22,857 nucleotides of DNA from a virus. The notes below the pieces were generated by a model. The model ran no database searches. It was not told where the DNA came from and saw only the letters and a list, made by a program, of their open reading frames with translations. Within the stretch, counting starts at the first letter, position 1, and every line of letters starts with the position of its first letter. The translations under genes and the position numbers were made by a program. Below are positions 11,286 through 19,109 of the stretch, piece after piece. The stretch lies in the IMG/VR virus record IMGVR_UViG_3300008217_000107, positions 1 through 22,857 of that record. One strand, 5' to 3'.

Positions 11286-12108
11286 ACCGCTACGTAACCT
11301 TGGTCGTGTCCCTGAACAGGGGCGTATCAGGTTGGGGGTTAAAACTGAACGTGCAATGAAAGCACTTGACACGTTCAGGTTTACTTCCGCTGACCATGAT
11401 GCGATCTGTCAGGTTGCTGACATCTATGGTGGGGTGGTAGGTAAATGGATGCCGCCTCGTAGTAAGCAGCAACAGTGGGAAGTGATCACTGGTTCTTCTG
11501 ATATCAGAGTGTTTCTGCCTCCGAACAGCATTGATGTTTGGTATGAGCAATGGTCTGGGGGAGGATGTCTTCGCCGTTGCGATGGAGTGACTGTCTCCAT
11601 TCCCTTGAAGACTCCAGATGGCATGGACACAGACATTGAACCGTGTCTGTGTCAGAAAGAGCAGGGGCAGCAGAAGTGTTCTCCGTATACACGATTGAAT
11701 GTGATCCTTCCTGAGATCAAGTTTGGTGGGGTGTGGAGGTTGGAGTCTAAGGGATGGAATGCTGCGAATGAAATGCCTTCGATGGCGACCATGCTTCAGC
11801 AGATGCAGACTATGGGGTTGATGGAGGGACGCTTGATCCTTGAGCATCGGTCCCGTGTATCAGGTGGTCAGACCAAGCATTTCGTTGTGCCTCGTCTGGC
11901 TATGGATACGAGTCCGATGGAGATTCTTTCTGGTGAGGCGAAGGTTGGTTCGTTGCAGCAGTCCGTTGCGGCTCCTGAACTTGAGGCAGCGGATAGTGTT
12001 ATTGTTGATGCTGAGATAGTGCAGGAGGTTGAGGGATGGGACACGCCACCAGCAGGGGTATCGGTGAGGAAGAATCCGAATCCACCACCGAAATTTATTC
12101 CGGCTTAA
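11272..12108 (+). CDS. phiC31 gp3-like recombination directionality factor family protein (278 aa)
   Basis: AAGGAGG precedes ATGs at 11269 and 11272. The protein closely fits the gp3-like (RDF-like) family of actinophages and Streptomyces: Gly-Arg-Ile-Arg-Leu-Gly near the start, Leu-Asp-Thr-Phe-Arg-Phe-Thr-Ser, Tyr-Gly-Gly, Trp-Glu-Val-Ile-Thr, a Val-Trp-Tyr-Glu-Gln-Trp-Ser-Gly-Gly-Gly-Cys-Leu-Arg-Arg-Cys-Asp-Gly core, Pro-Cys-Leu-Cys and Thr-Arg-Leu-Asn-Val, and Gly-Val-Trp-Arg-Leu-Glu-Ser. In phiC31, gp3 converts the serine integrase to excision. No integrase lies in the window, so it may serve replication or recombination here; it follows a Cas4-like exonuclease. The four central cysteines suggest metal binding. 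The C-terminus is Pro/Val rich and disordered. Confidence 0.75.
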   Translation: MREVKPLRNLGRVPEQGRIRLGVKTERAMKALDTFRFTSADHDAICQVADIYGGVVGKWMPPRSKQQQWEVITGSSDIRVFLPPNSIDVWYEQWSGGGCLRRCDGVTVSIPLKTPDGMDTDIEPCLCQKEQGQQKCSPYTRLNVILPEIKFGGVWRLESKGWNAANEMPSMATMLQQMQTMGLMEGRLILEHRSRVSGGQTKHFVVPRLAMDTSPMEILSGEAKVGSLQQSVAAPELEAADSVIVDAEIVQEVEGWDTPPAGVSVRKNPNPPPKFIPA

Positions 12109-12212
12109 ATAGTCGTTATCAATGTGGTTGTTTGTCTTGTGGGGATGAGTGGACTTCACGAAGCATTCCTAGATTTTGTGGGGTTTGCCGTGGCGTTGCC
12201 TACTATTACTGA
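12036..12212 (+). CDS. Small zinc-ribbon protein (58 aa)
   Basis: The ATG at 12036 lies inside the end of the gp3/RDF-like gene with GGAGG seven bases upstream. The first half is polar and Glu/Ser rich; the second half has Tyr-Gln-Cys-Gly-Cys-Leu-Ser-Cys-Gly, then Phe-Cys-Gly-Val-Cys-Arg, a clear four-cysteine zinc ribbon ending with three tyrosines. The TGA overlaps the ATG of the HNH gene. It was too short for routine frame calling but has a good start, motif and coupling. Confidence 0.7.
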   Translation: MGHATSRGIGEEESESTTEIYSGLNSRYQCGCLSCGDEWTSRSIPRFCGVCRGVAYYY

Positions 12213-12571
12213 TGGCTAATATTTATGGGACGGGTGACAAGGGTAAGGCGACACGTTTACATGCGTTGATTACCAGAGACTTTGGTAGATGCATGAAGTG
12301 TGCTGCTACTGAAGCGTTGCAATGCGCGCATATTATTAGTCGCAAGTATTCATGGACTCGTACTGATTTGGACAATGCGTTCTGTTTGTGTGCGTCATGT
12401 CATATGTATTTCACTGACAATCCTGTTGAGTTCGGTCAGTTCACTATCGACCAGATAGGTGAAGCCAACTATGATCTGCTATTAGTGAAGCGTAGATCAA
12501 CGGCGAAGGTGGATTGGTCTGCCGAGGCAGCACGATTGCACGAGATTGCTAAGGAGCGGGGTTTGATCTAA
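12212..12571 (+). CDS. HNH endonuclease (119 aa)
   Basis: The ATG at 12212 overlaps the previous stop; the frame extends 12 codons further upstream but has no start signal there. The protein carries Cys27-x2-Cys30, then Leu-Gln-Cys-Ala-His-Ile-Ile-Ser-Arg (His40 as the first HNH histidine), Asp-Asn-Ala (N55) and Cys58-Leu-Cys60-Ala-Ser-Cys63-His64. Cysteine pairs bind zinc; the His-Asn-His triad would form the metal-dependent nuclease site. Such small HNH proteins act as homing or packaging-linked endonucleases in phages. The context, among replication-recombination genes and away from terminase, favours a recombination or free-standing role over packaging. Confidence 0.8.
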   Translation: MANIYGTGDKGKATRLHALITRDFGRCMKCAATEALQCAHIISRKYSWTRTDLDNAFCLCASCHMYFTDNPVEFGQFTIDQIGEANYDLLLVKRRSTAKVDWSAEAARLHEIAKERGLI

Positions 12572-12807
12572 TGGGTTACGAAGAGGATGAAGAATTTATT
12601 GAAGACTATCTTAGTGAACGTCCTCCTCAAGCAAATTTAATGCTTGATCCTGAAAGTAGGATTTGGAGACTAGAGATTGAAGGGTCAGCATCTTTTCTGT
12701 TACACTTCATGTTGGACGTTAGTGAGAATGGATTGACTAAGAAGTTGTGGGATGAAGCAAAGTTTGATCGTTTGATTACCTATGATCTAGGTGAGTTGAA
12801 TGAGTAA
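12571..12807 (+). CDS. Unknown acidic protein (78 aa)
   Basis: Coupled by TAATG to the HNH gene. Starts with MGYEEDEEFIEDYLSERPP, a very acidic segment, followed by a beta strand (RIWRLEIEGSASFLLHFMLD) and a helix with Leu-Trp-Asp-Glu. No family was recognised. Its last codons contain the start of the next gene. Confidence 0.6.
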   Translation: MGYEEDEEFIEDYLSERPPQANLMLDPESRIWRLEIEGSASFLLHFMLDVSENGLTKKLWDEAKFDRLITYDLGELNE

Positions 12808-12937
12808 TGAACGTCGCCGTCGTTATGTGAAGTGTTGGAACTGCAACTGTCAGGTGGATACGAAGTTGTTGCATCCAGATAACTATGACGGTGAGTGCCC
12901 GATGTGTGAGGCAGAGGGTTTAAGTGAAGAGACTTGA
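12800..12937 (+). CDS. Small zinc-binding protein (45 aa)
   Basis: A tiny protein starting MSNERRRRYVKCWNCNC, with a basic N-terminus, Cys-Trp-Asn-Cys-Asn-Cys and, about 20 residues later, Cys-Pro-Met-Cys, giving a four-cysteine zinc site. It overlaps the gene before by eight bases. The GAG in the preceding coding sequence can serve as ribosome-binding site. No family was recognised. Confidence 0.55.
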   Translation: MSNERRRRYVKCWNCNCQVDTKLLHPDNYDGECPMCEAEGLSEET

Positions 12938-13055
12938 GGATGTTCTTATATGGATGGTGAAGCAGATGGAACTTGCTATGCCTATAGAAATTGAAGAAGA
13001 ACTTACTCCACCAGAATACTTGTCTGCCAAAGAATCCCCTTCTCAGGAACATTGA
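12924..13055 (+). CDS. Small unknown protein, overlaps the convergent gene (43 aa)
   Basis: GTG start at 12924 with GAGGG five bases upstream, overlapping the preceding gene by 14 bases. The protein begins MKRLEDVLIWMVKQMELAM, a hydrophobic helix with basic start, then Glu-Glu-Glu-Leu-Thr-Pro-Pro and a polar tail. Its last 53 bases overlap the 3' end of the phosphoesterase on the minus strand. It is the last rightward gene. Support is the ribosome-binding site and compact overlap; the tail overlap is unusual. Confidence 0.45.
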   Translation: MKRLEDVLIWMVKQMELAMPIEIEEELTPPEYLSAKESPSQEH

Positions 13056-14055
13056 TCCACAGCGCCTGCTGAGGCGCTTCGAAAGCAAAGTTACCTATAG
13101 CAGCGTACTCGTCGTACCCCTTGAGACTCCCATTCAATAGGAATCCAGACGACGGAGCCATGATCAACTGATGGAAATGCCCCAGTACCATGTAGTCGAA
13201 GTCTACGTTGTTGCGTTTGCGTGCAACCAGACGCATGAGTGGAGGCCAGATGCCACCGATACCACCACCGCCTCTGGCTTGGTCACCGTGGGTAAGTAGA
13301 TAGGTAGTGTCTTGTACATCTACCATCAGGTCAGCACCAGTGGCTATGTCAAACGTGACTTTCTTGTTGTCTCTAAACTGTTGCTCAAGGTTCTGAGATA
13401 GGAACCAATCGAAGTTATCTCGTACCCGTAACTTGTGTCTTGGCTTACGTGTACGCCGACCATGATTACCTACCACGCATGGTATGTGTACGTACTTGAA
13501 GTGTTCGGCTAAAAGGTTGATACCTGCTGCGATCTGTTCTGTCCAGAAGACAACCGATCCAAGCATCGTGTCTTCATTTGTTTCAGTTAGTTCTTCGTGG
13601 ATGTCGCCGGAGAAGATGTCGCCACCAAGGAACAGCACGCATCCTTCGTATCGCATACCTGTGATGTAGTCGTTTGTTAACAGGATGATCTTCTGGAAGT
13701 AGGTTTCCAGTCGTTCGACTGCGATCTCTCTGTTGTATTCGTTGCGGTTCTGTATTTCTTCTGGCCGAACTACTTCATCAAAGTGGGTGTCGGAGAGGAT
13801 TGTACATACGACACCGCTGTCTTTCTTACCTTTCTTAGTAAGCCAGACCGGTGGTTTGTGTGTGGATTCTCTAAGACCTGTAAGTAGTTGGCCTCTCTTC
13901 TCAGCCTGTTCCAGTTCTGATTCAAGTTCTTTGATCTGTGCTTTGAGAACATCTCGTTCGGTACGGATCTTTCCCAGATTGCGGGAAAGACTGGTGATCT
14001 CTTGGATGACTTCGCCTTCGACAGCGAACTCGTTCAATGACTTATCGTCGCTCAC
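13003..14055 (-). CDS. Calcineurin-like metallophosphoesterase with N-terminal coiled coil (350 aa)
   Basis: The first 65 residues form a Glu/Lys/Leu heptad-like coiled coil. The phosphoesterase core follows with all the usual metal ligands: Ser-Asp89-Thr-His91, Gly-Gly-Asp146, Gly-Asn197-His198-Gly, then Thr-His-Gly-Asp near residue 255 and Gly-His-Phe-His near residue 295. Proteins of this fold include Mre11/SbcD-type nucleases and phosphatases; a nuclease partner role in DNA metabolism is likely for a phage, but SbcC-like ATPase is not seen here. GTG start at 14055. It is the most downstream gene of the leftward late block and overlaps genes at both ends. Confidence 0.85.
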   Translation of the reverse strand: MSDDKSLNEFAVEGEVIQEITSLSRNLGKIRTERDVLKAQIKELESELEQAEKRGQLLTGLRESTHKPPVWLTKKGKKDSGVVCTILSDTHFDEVVRPEEIQNRNEYNREIAVERLETYFQKIILLTNDYITGMRYEGCVLFLGGDIFSGDIHEELTETNEDTMLGSVVFWTEQIAAGINLLAEHFKYVHIPCVVGNHGRRTRKPRHKLRVRDNFDWFLSQNLEQQFRDNKKVTFDIATGADLMVDVQDTTYLLTHGDQARGGGGIGGIWPPLMRLVARKRNNVDFDYMVLGHFHQLIMAPSSGFLLNGSLKGYDEYAAIGNFAFEAPQQALWINVPEKGILWQTSILVE

Positions 14056-14296
14056 GGAACATCACCGTTTCTACCCGACCGGGTGTCGCATCTGCATAGC
14101 CGATTGATTGCAACCAACGGTTGATCAATTCCTTACCGATTGAACCACCGTGTCTGGCATCCCATACCTGATTGAACACATCATCTGGTAGATCATCGAT
14201 CCACGCTCTCCCATTCTTGGGACGGTTAGCGAAATCCGCTAACGATATGTCAGAGGCCACGCGGTACTTGTGGGTTCCACATGGCAGTCCATACAT
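14042..14296 (-). CDS. Unknown small protein (84 aa)
   Basis: Starts inside the 3' end of the endolysin gene and ends inside the phosphoesterase start. The protein has Tyr-Gly-Leu-Pro-Cys-Gly-Thr-His near its N-terminus, an Asn-Gly-Arg-Ala-Trp-Ile-Asp-Asp-Leu-Pro-Asp-Asp-Val stretch and a helix-turn-helix-like segment (Ser-Ile-Gly-Lys-Glu-Leu-Ile-Asn-Arg-Trp-Leu-Gln). It ends Arg-Glu-Arg-Arg. A DNA-binding function is possible but unproven. The overlap with neighbours supports it as a real gene. Confidence 0.6.
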   Translation of the reverse strand: MYGLPCGTHKYRVASDISLADFANRPKNGRAWIDDLPDDVFNQVWDARHGGSIGKELINRWLQSIGYADATPGRVETVMFRERR

Positions 14297-14966
14297 GACC
14301 GTCCACTATCCCATTAGCAGGGAGAAGAGTTGCCCTTTGTAGTTGCATCACAGCCCTTGTAGTTTTCCTACCAAAGATTCCGTCTGCTACTCCGCATGGA
14401 AAGTCTAGCGCATTGAGTCGCTGTTGTACGACACGTACCTCAGTCCCTCTGCTTCCGCGTCTAATCGGCCATTGCCCAATCTTCTTGCCGATCTCTGCGA
14501 TGAAGGCAAGTAGCCCAGCCCAATCCATGACAGGTTCAGGTTTATCGTCGTCGGGAAAGGATGTTGATGGGAACCATCCGTCTTCATTGCGTGGCTGGAA
14601 ATGCCACCATTCTCCCTTGACGGTCGGTCGAAAGCCGTATCGTTTGGCGATACTGGTGACAGTGGTACGGTTGATGCGGCCAACAATGCGTAGATCGACA
14701 GCATACGAATAGCCGTCGGGTTGTTCCTGATGAAACGAACCGTAGAAGAAACCGCCCGGTCGTTTCCAATCTGGATTGGCTGCAAGGTTGCCTCGTCCAG
14801 CACGATACTTATCGTACAGGCGTTTCTGTTCAGCGTATGAACGGCACCCTGATACGACGGCTACCTTTCCCGATACTCGCCCATCTCCGAAGAACAGTTC
14901 AAGCCGTTCTAGAAACTTGGGATGCAGCAGAGAAAGATCTACTCGTTTGCTTGTTACAGGAATCAT
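14250..14966 (-). CDS. Endolysin: M15 D-Ala-D-Ala carboxypeptidase with peptidoglycan-binding domain (238 aa)
   Basis: Residues 35-130 are an M15 (VanY/DacB-like) peptidase: Ser-Gly-Cys-Arg-Ser, Gln-Lys-Arg-Leu-Tyr, then Gly-Ser77-Phe-His79, Ala-Val-Asp91-Leu and Glu119-Trp-Trp-His122 with the usual zinc ligands His, Asp and His and catalytic Glu. The segment from His79 to Asp91 is about five residues longer than the classic SxHxxGxAxD spacing. Residues 165-230 are a PG_binding_1 domain: Arg-Gly-Ser-Arg-Gly-Thr-Glu-Val, Leu-Gln, Asp-Gly-Ile-Phe-Gly-Arg-Lys-Thr and a final Gly-Ile-Val-Asp. It would cleave peptidoglycan at lysis. There is no signal peptide, consistent with holin export. Strong AGGAA ribosome-binding site. 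Confidence 0.9.
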   Translation of the reverse strand: MIPVTSKRVDLSLLHPKFLERLELFFGDGRVSGKVAVVSGCRSYAEQKRLYDKYRAGRGNLAANPDWKRPGGFFYGSFHQEQPDGYSYAVDLRIVGRINRTTVTSIAKRYGFRPTVKGEWWHFQPRNEDGWFPSTSFPDDDKPEPVMDWAGLLAFIAEIGKKIGQWPIRRGSRGTEVRVVQQRLNALDFPCGVADGIFGRKTTRAVMQLQRATLLPANGIVDGHVWTAMWNPQVPRGL

Positions 14967-14983
14967 GACATTCCTATCTTACA

Positions 14984-16918
14984 CTAGGTTCCTTGAACGG
15001 TAGTAATCGTTACCGTCAACACGCCTTCCAACCAGCCATTGTCATCAGACCACTTGTTGATCGAACCAGCCTCATATGAAACACCTGACACATGCACCGT
15101 TCGGGACTCGTCACCCATCTCGAACGTAGCCAATGACCGATCCTCCAGCAGCGACCTGACGTACTGGTAATCATCGTAGGTATCTTGATAAACGTCACGG
15201 TTCCCATGTTGGGTCTGCGTAGTAAGAATGATAGGTAGTTGAATTATCTCCGCTACGAACGGCATAGGGACGGCTCTCACGGTCCACCGGTACATCGTTG
15301 GGGTACTGGTACCCGGTCCAGCCAGCGTCACGACAGGGGTGATGTATTCGCCTGTCACGGATGACACGGTGCTGACGTACTGTAGGTCTGCGGCAGTCAA
15401 GCCGTAGTCGGTTGGATCTTTCTGAGATGCAACCTGTACCGCTTTGATACCGGGCGTGTAGGAATCATCTAGTTCTGAAGTGGTGTAGTAGGAACCACCC
15501 GTGTCATCTGTGATCTCAATCTTGACGGACTGACTGGCAAGTAACTTGCTGTGCCTGAGATCGACAGATACGCCAGCCTTCAACTCTGTGGTACCCCACC
15601 TGAATCTACCTTCGTCTATCGACCCGGTACTTTCATAGTTGCTTGCGTGTTCCTTGTACACGCCGGAACCACTGATCGTAAACAGGCGTGTCCCGTCATC
15701 CAGAACCACACCCTGTACCGCATCAGTCTTACTCGTAACCATCAGATCGCTGGCATAGGCAGGAACCAGCGGGCCGGTTAGTTCCTTCAATGACAAACGC
15801 CCAAGGCCGGAGCGTGTAGTCGCATCGAATGGTGAGTCATAGTTCTCCCACCCGAACCAGATGAACTCACCTTGCGAATCGAATACCTCTACACCGTTGG
15901 TGATATCGATGCGTGGCCCGTACTGGATGAAACCTGTTGCCGATCCACCGAACGTATTGCCTGTAGTCAATGACATCTGTGCCAGACGGATACCCTTGGA
16001 GGTACCGAGGCAGAGCAGACCACTGTATTCAGTCAGTACGTTAATCGTTTCGCCTTGAGGTAGTTCCGCTGCGATAACTGGTGCACGTAGCGAACCAGTC
16101 GAATCGTTGATACCTATGTGGTAGATGCGGCCCCGGTTGCCACGGTTGCCTGCCGCATAGATACCAGTGGGTGTACCTATGACCGATGACCAAGTATCAA
16201 CCTGTGAAAACGACGCAGAGGTTATATCATTGGCGGTTGATTCGTCTGCATCTGAAGGAAGCACAGTGAGCCGTGGCCCGTCTGAAGCAATTAGGTAACC
16301 GTTTGCGACCCATATTCCGTCGCCTGCGGTCATCGCACTCATCGTCCAGACGTTGCCTGTGCCAGTACCAGAGACACTTGTACCCGTTATTTTCTGAACC
16401 TCTCCATTTGTACCCGCCACGTAGATGTTGGTGCCATCGCTCGCAAGGCCCAGCACGATCCCGGCGGCGGGGTTAGAGATCGTCGTAACAGACGTAAAGT
16501 TATTACTGGAAACAATTACATCCGATGCATCCGCAAGATAGGCATAAGGCGTACCATTATGCGTAGCGGTAGCGAGGTAAAGATTCGAGTTGCTACTAGC
16601 CCGCGCCAATGATGTGGTCTTATGAAGAGATAACTCGCCCTTCACCCACGGATTGATACCCGTACTGGCATAGAACTTGCGTTGTTCCGACTCAAGCATG
16701 TCAGCCTCACGCTGACCAGCCCCAAACTCCCAATCGGTACGAGTCCGCTTCCACACCCCAGCCTGATTGAGCGTCTGCTCACCCGGCGTACCCTGAGTAT
16801 CAAAGCCCTGCCGGATTGGATCTACAGTGGCACGCGCAAACCGTGACAGATCTATATTATATTTACGATTCCCTAAACGAATCGGTAAAGAGTCACGGAC
16901 TGACTGGTGCAAAGACAT
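14984..16918 (-). CDS. Large virion protein, probably tail-associated beta-propeller-like (644 aa)
   Basis: The N-terminal 90 residues contain conserved-looking Phe-Asp-Thr-Gln-Gly-Thr-Pro-Gly-Glu and Ala-Ser-Thr-Gly-Ile-Asn-Pro-Trp segments. The centre, about residues 100-440, is a run of Thr/Ser/Gly/Val-rich repeats with recurring 'GLASDGTNIYVAGTNG'-like blades, typical of beta-propeller domains. The C-terminal part is beta rich with Thr-Val-Arg-Ala-Val-Pro and Tyr-Asp-Asp-Tyr-Gln. Phage genes at this location, two genes downstream of the major capsid protein, often encode tail tubular, collar or minor tail proteins. No enzymatic motif was seen. It follows the putative head-tail gene by three bases and precedes the endolysin. 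Confidence 0.6.
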   Translation of the reverse strand: MSLHQSVRDSLPIRLGNRKYNIDLSRFARATVDPIRQGFDTQGTPGEQTLNQAGVWKRTRTDWEFGAGQREADMLESEQRKFYASTGINPWVKGELSLHKTTSLARASSNSNLYLATATHNGTPYAYLADASDVIVSSNNFTSVTTISNPAAGIVLGLASDGTNIYVAGTNGEVQKITGTSVSGTGTGNVWTMSAMTAGDGIWVANGYLIASDGPRLTVLPSDADESTANDITSASFSQVDTWSSVIGTPTGIYAAGNRGNRGRIYHIGINDSTGSLRAPVIAAELPQGETINVLTEYSGLLCLGTSKGIRLAQMSLTTGNTFGGSATGFIQYGPRIDITNGVEVFDSQGEFIWFGWENYDSPFDATTRSGLGRLSLKELTGPLVPAYASDLMVTSKTDAVQGVVLDDGTRLFTISGSGVYKEHASNYESTGSIDEGRFRWGTTELKAGVSVDLRHSKLLASQSVKIEITDDTGGSYYTTSELDDSYTPGIKAVQVASQKDPTDYGLTAADLQYVSTVSSVTGEYITPVVTLAGPGTSTPTMYRWTVRAVPMPFVAEIIQLPIILTTQTQHGNRDVYQDTYDDYQYVRSLLEDRSLATFEMGDESRTVHVSGVSYEAGSINKWSDDNGWLEGVLTVTITTVQGT

Positions 16919-16921
16919 TGA

Positions 16922-17863
16922 CTAACGACGAACACTGGTCGGAAAGCCAGACGAGATCACGCCATCCATCCTCACACCGTATTCAGCCATCAAACGACGA
17001 GCCTCTTGGCTTACCCGACGGTCATACTGCGACTGTAGTACCAATGAGTACCTTGCGCGATCACCGGGAGCGACGGCTGCGTCAATACGAGATGTCCCGG
17101 CAGCATGGGAATCAAGACGAAGACTTTCTTCCCCCATTAGAAGACTTGCTGCTGCTCCTAATGACGGAATATCTTGCATCTGAGCATTCATTTTCACAGT
17201 GGATACAAGATCAGTATCCAAGTCTAGCGTTCCTACTACAAGCGGATGGGCATACGTTATTTGGAGAGTGACTGCCTTCTCCAACGGTTCCTGTACCACA
17301 ATGGCATAACCGTTGGCGAAGTCTGTCGTGTTTGAATTCTTGTAGACCTTGACATTGGCACGAACCCATCTGTCCGTGTCATTACGCGGCGTTCTGAGCG
17401 CCTGAATAATATGAAGAAACCCCGTAGAAGAGAAGTCATAATTGATTGCATGATCTGATGTACTACTCACCGATGGACTGATAGTAGATACCCCATGCAG
17501 ATTAGCAGGCAACCCACGGATGGCGTCACGTACTGCTTCAAGGATCTGATGCCCCGTGAACCGTGGCTCAACTTCAATATCCACACCAACAGCGATGCTT
17601 GACAAAGCGGTGCTACCGTCTACGCCCCTCTGTACAGTTGCATATTCACCGTTACGAGAATGAACGTACATGGTTTCATATCCAATAGTATTATTACCTA
17701 CTGAAATATATGAACCAGCACGAATGCCGTCAGTCTGATACTTCAAATGAAGCGTAGAAGTATCAGCGGCACTAATCGCCGTGCCGACAGCATCCAATTC
17801 GGTACGTGTATTGCTATTAAGCAATCGCTTTGTACGAGTTACGGCATCACCAACGGTAGGCAT
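16922..17863 (-). CDS. Putative head-tail connector or structural protein (313 aa)
   Basis: Begins MPTVGDAVTRTKRLLNSN, a helical start common in head-tail connector proteins, then a beta-rich central region with Val-Gln-Arg-Gly-Val-Asp-Gly-Ser-Thr-Ala (reminiscent of adaptor and stopper proteins), a Phe-Thr-Gly-His-Gln-Ile-Leu-Glu-Ala-Val-Arg-Asp-Ala helix, and a C-terminal helical part rich in Arg, Ala and Leu. It lies directly downstream of the major capsid gene, from which it is separated by a strong GC hairpin. AGGA precedes the ATG by seven bases. The role is inferred from position and secondary structure. Confidence 0.6.
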   Translation of the reverse strand: MPTVGDAVTRTKRLLNSNTRTELDAVGTAISAADTSTLHLKYQTDGIRAGSYISVGNNTIGYETMYVHSRNGEYATVQRGVDGSTALSSIAVGVDIEVEPRFTGHQILEAVRDAIRGLPANLHGVSTISPSVSSTSDHAINYDFSSTGFLHIIQALRTPRNDTDRWVRANVKVYKNSNTTDFANGYAIVVQEPLEKAVTLQITYAHPLVVGTLDLDTDLVSTVKMNAQMQDIPSLGAAASLLMGEESLRLDSHAAGTSRIDAAVAPGDRARYSLVLQSQYDRRVSQEARRLMAEYGVRMDGVISSGFPTSVRR

Positions 17864-17884
17864 ATGTCGATCCTAGCCCCTAGC

Positions 17885-17912
17885 GGGGGGCAGGGGAATA
17901 CCCCCACCCCCC
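17885..17912 (-). terminator. GC hairpin between capsid and connector genes
   Basis: GGGGGG and GGGG (17885-17896) pair with CCCC and CCCCCC (17901-17912) across an AATA loop, with a symmetric CA/CA internal loop. It begins 18 bases after the capsid stop and ends 22 bases before the next start. Without a U-run it may be a partial terminator or an RNA stabiliser that raises capsid expression over downstream genes. Confidence 0.55.
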
Positions 17913-17930
17913 ACTAATCCGGCTAAAGGC

Positions 17931-19097
17931 TTAGTAGCCCGTCAGGGTGGTGAACTTGCCCATGTGCGATTCGCCCTTCACCTGAAGGCCTTCCTCACAC
18001 ACGATCTGCACCTTGTCCGCATCGCCAGTCTTAGCAAGAGCCTCCACAACGAGGGGCTGAATAACCCGTCGCGTGACGTTCTCCTTCTTGACGACGAATG
18101 CAGTCTCCTTGTGAACCCACCGGTTACGCACCAACTGTGTCTCACCAAACTCGTGGAACACAGAGGTGACCGGCACGCGGCCACGGCGCGGATCGTCAAT
18201 GACGGTACGCACACGGTCGCTGTCCGAGATGTCATTCAGCGTTGCCATCGAAGCAGGGTTCGCCAACAGCAGGTCGGGAACGCCGCCTGCGTTGTAGCAA
18301 TCCTGCATCAGAGACTCAAGCGCAGCCAACGTCAGGGTCGTCGTGGTATCAACATTGCTGCTGATCCAGTAGTTCAACCCACCAGTTGACCGCATCTTGT
18401 TAGTCGTGTCGTCAACAGGCTGACCATAAAGGAAAGCCTGCTCACGGGTGATGACGTTCTCAACCGAGCGGCCATAGACCTGCTTGGCGAACTCGTCGCT
18501 CACACCATAACGAACGACCTGCTGCTCAGTACGGCTCATGTGAATCGGCGTGGGGCCGAAAATCTGAGTGTAGTTAGAGCGGATCGTCCGGTCAGCCGAC
18601 CGAGCGGTACCGGGATCGGAACCTTCAGCAAGCGCCGTACCGAGGCAGGTAACAACGTCACCCACAGCGATAGCGGTCTGTGCCGAGTGGTTGGCCCAAC
18701 CAGCGACCGTCAAGACGCCAGTTGAATTGTTGATAGCGGTGACCCGAAGGACAGCCGCGTGCTGAACCGCACCCTCATCCATGACAGTAACGAGATCACC
18801 GACCTGAAACTTGTAGGAATTGGCAGCCGAAACCGTTACCGCAGTAACGCTCGTACCGGTGCTGCTGTTGACAGCAGATGCAGGAGCGGACGGAAGGAGA
18901 AGTTCCTCATCCATCCACTTGAAAGTAGTCTGATCAACCGGGGACGAAGACAACAATTGCCGCCCATCCGTCCCAACACCGTTGATCATCGGTGAATCCA
19001 CAGGCGAAATCATGTAAATGAGTTCGTCCATGTTGATCTTGACACCAACGTCAAGATCATAACTAGTGACCTTGCCACCATAGCCAACGATAGCCAT
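17931..19097 (-). CDS. Major capsid protein, SU10/DUF5309-like (388 aa)
   Basis: The protein has features of a HK97-fold major capsid protein of the DUF5309/SU10-like group: an N-terminal Leu-Ile-Tyr-Met-Ile-Ser-Pro-Val-Asp-Ser-Pro, an Ile-Arg-Ser-Asn-Tyr-Thr-Gln-Ile-Phe segment, Ser-Arg-Thr-Glu-Gln, a Glu-Phe-Ala-Lys-Gln-Val-Tyr-Gly-Arg helix, Pro-Asp-Leu-Leu-Leu-Ala-Asn-Pro and a closing Met-Gly-Lys-Phe-Thr-Thr-Leu. A Thr/Val/Ala-rich insertion (about residues 80-155) resembles an added surface domain. It follows scaffold and a zinc ribbon gene, as expected for a head module. AGGAG lies nine bases before the ATG. The largest and most highly expressed virion protein is expected here. Confidence 0.8.
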   Translation of the reverse strand: MAIVGYGGKVTSYDLDVGVKINMDELIYMISPVDSPMINGVGTDGRQLLSSSPVDQTTFKWMDEELLLPSAPASAVNSSTGTSVTAVTVSAANSYKFQVGDLVTVMDEGAVQHAAVLRVTAINNSTGVLTVAGWANHSAQTAIAVGDVVTCLGTALAEGSDPGTARSADRTIRSNYTQIFGPTPIHMSRTEQQVVRYGVSDEFAKQVYGRSVENVITREQAFLYGQPVDDTTNKMRSTGGLNYWISSNVDTTTTLTLAALESLMQDCYNAGGVPDLLLANPASMATLNDISDSDRVRTVIDDPRRGRVPVTSVFHEFGETQLVRNRWVHKETAFVVKKENVTRRVIQPLVVEALAKTGDADKVQIVCEEGLQVKGESHMGKFTTLTGY

Positions 19098-19109
19098 GAT
19101 TACACGCTC

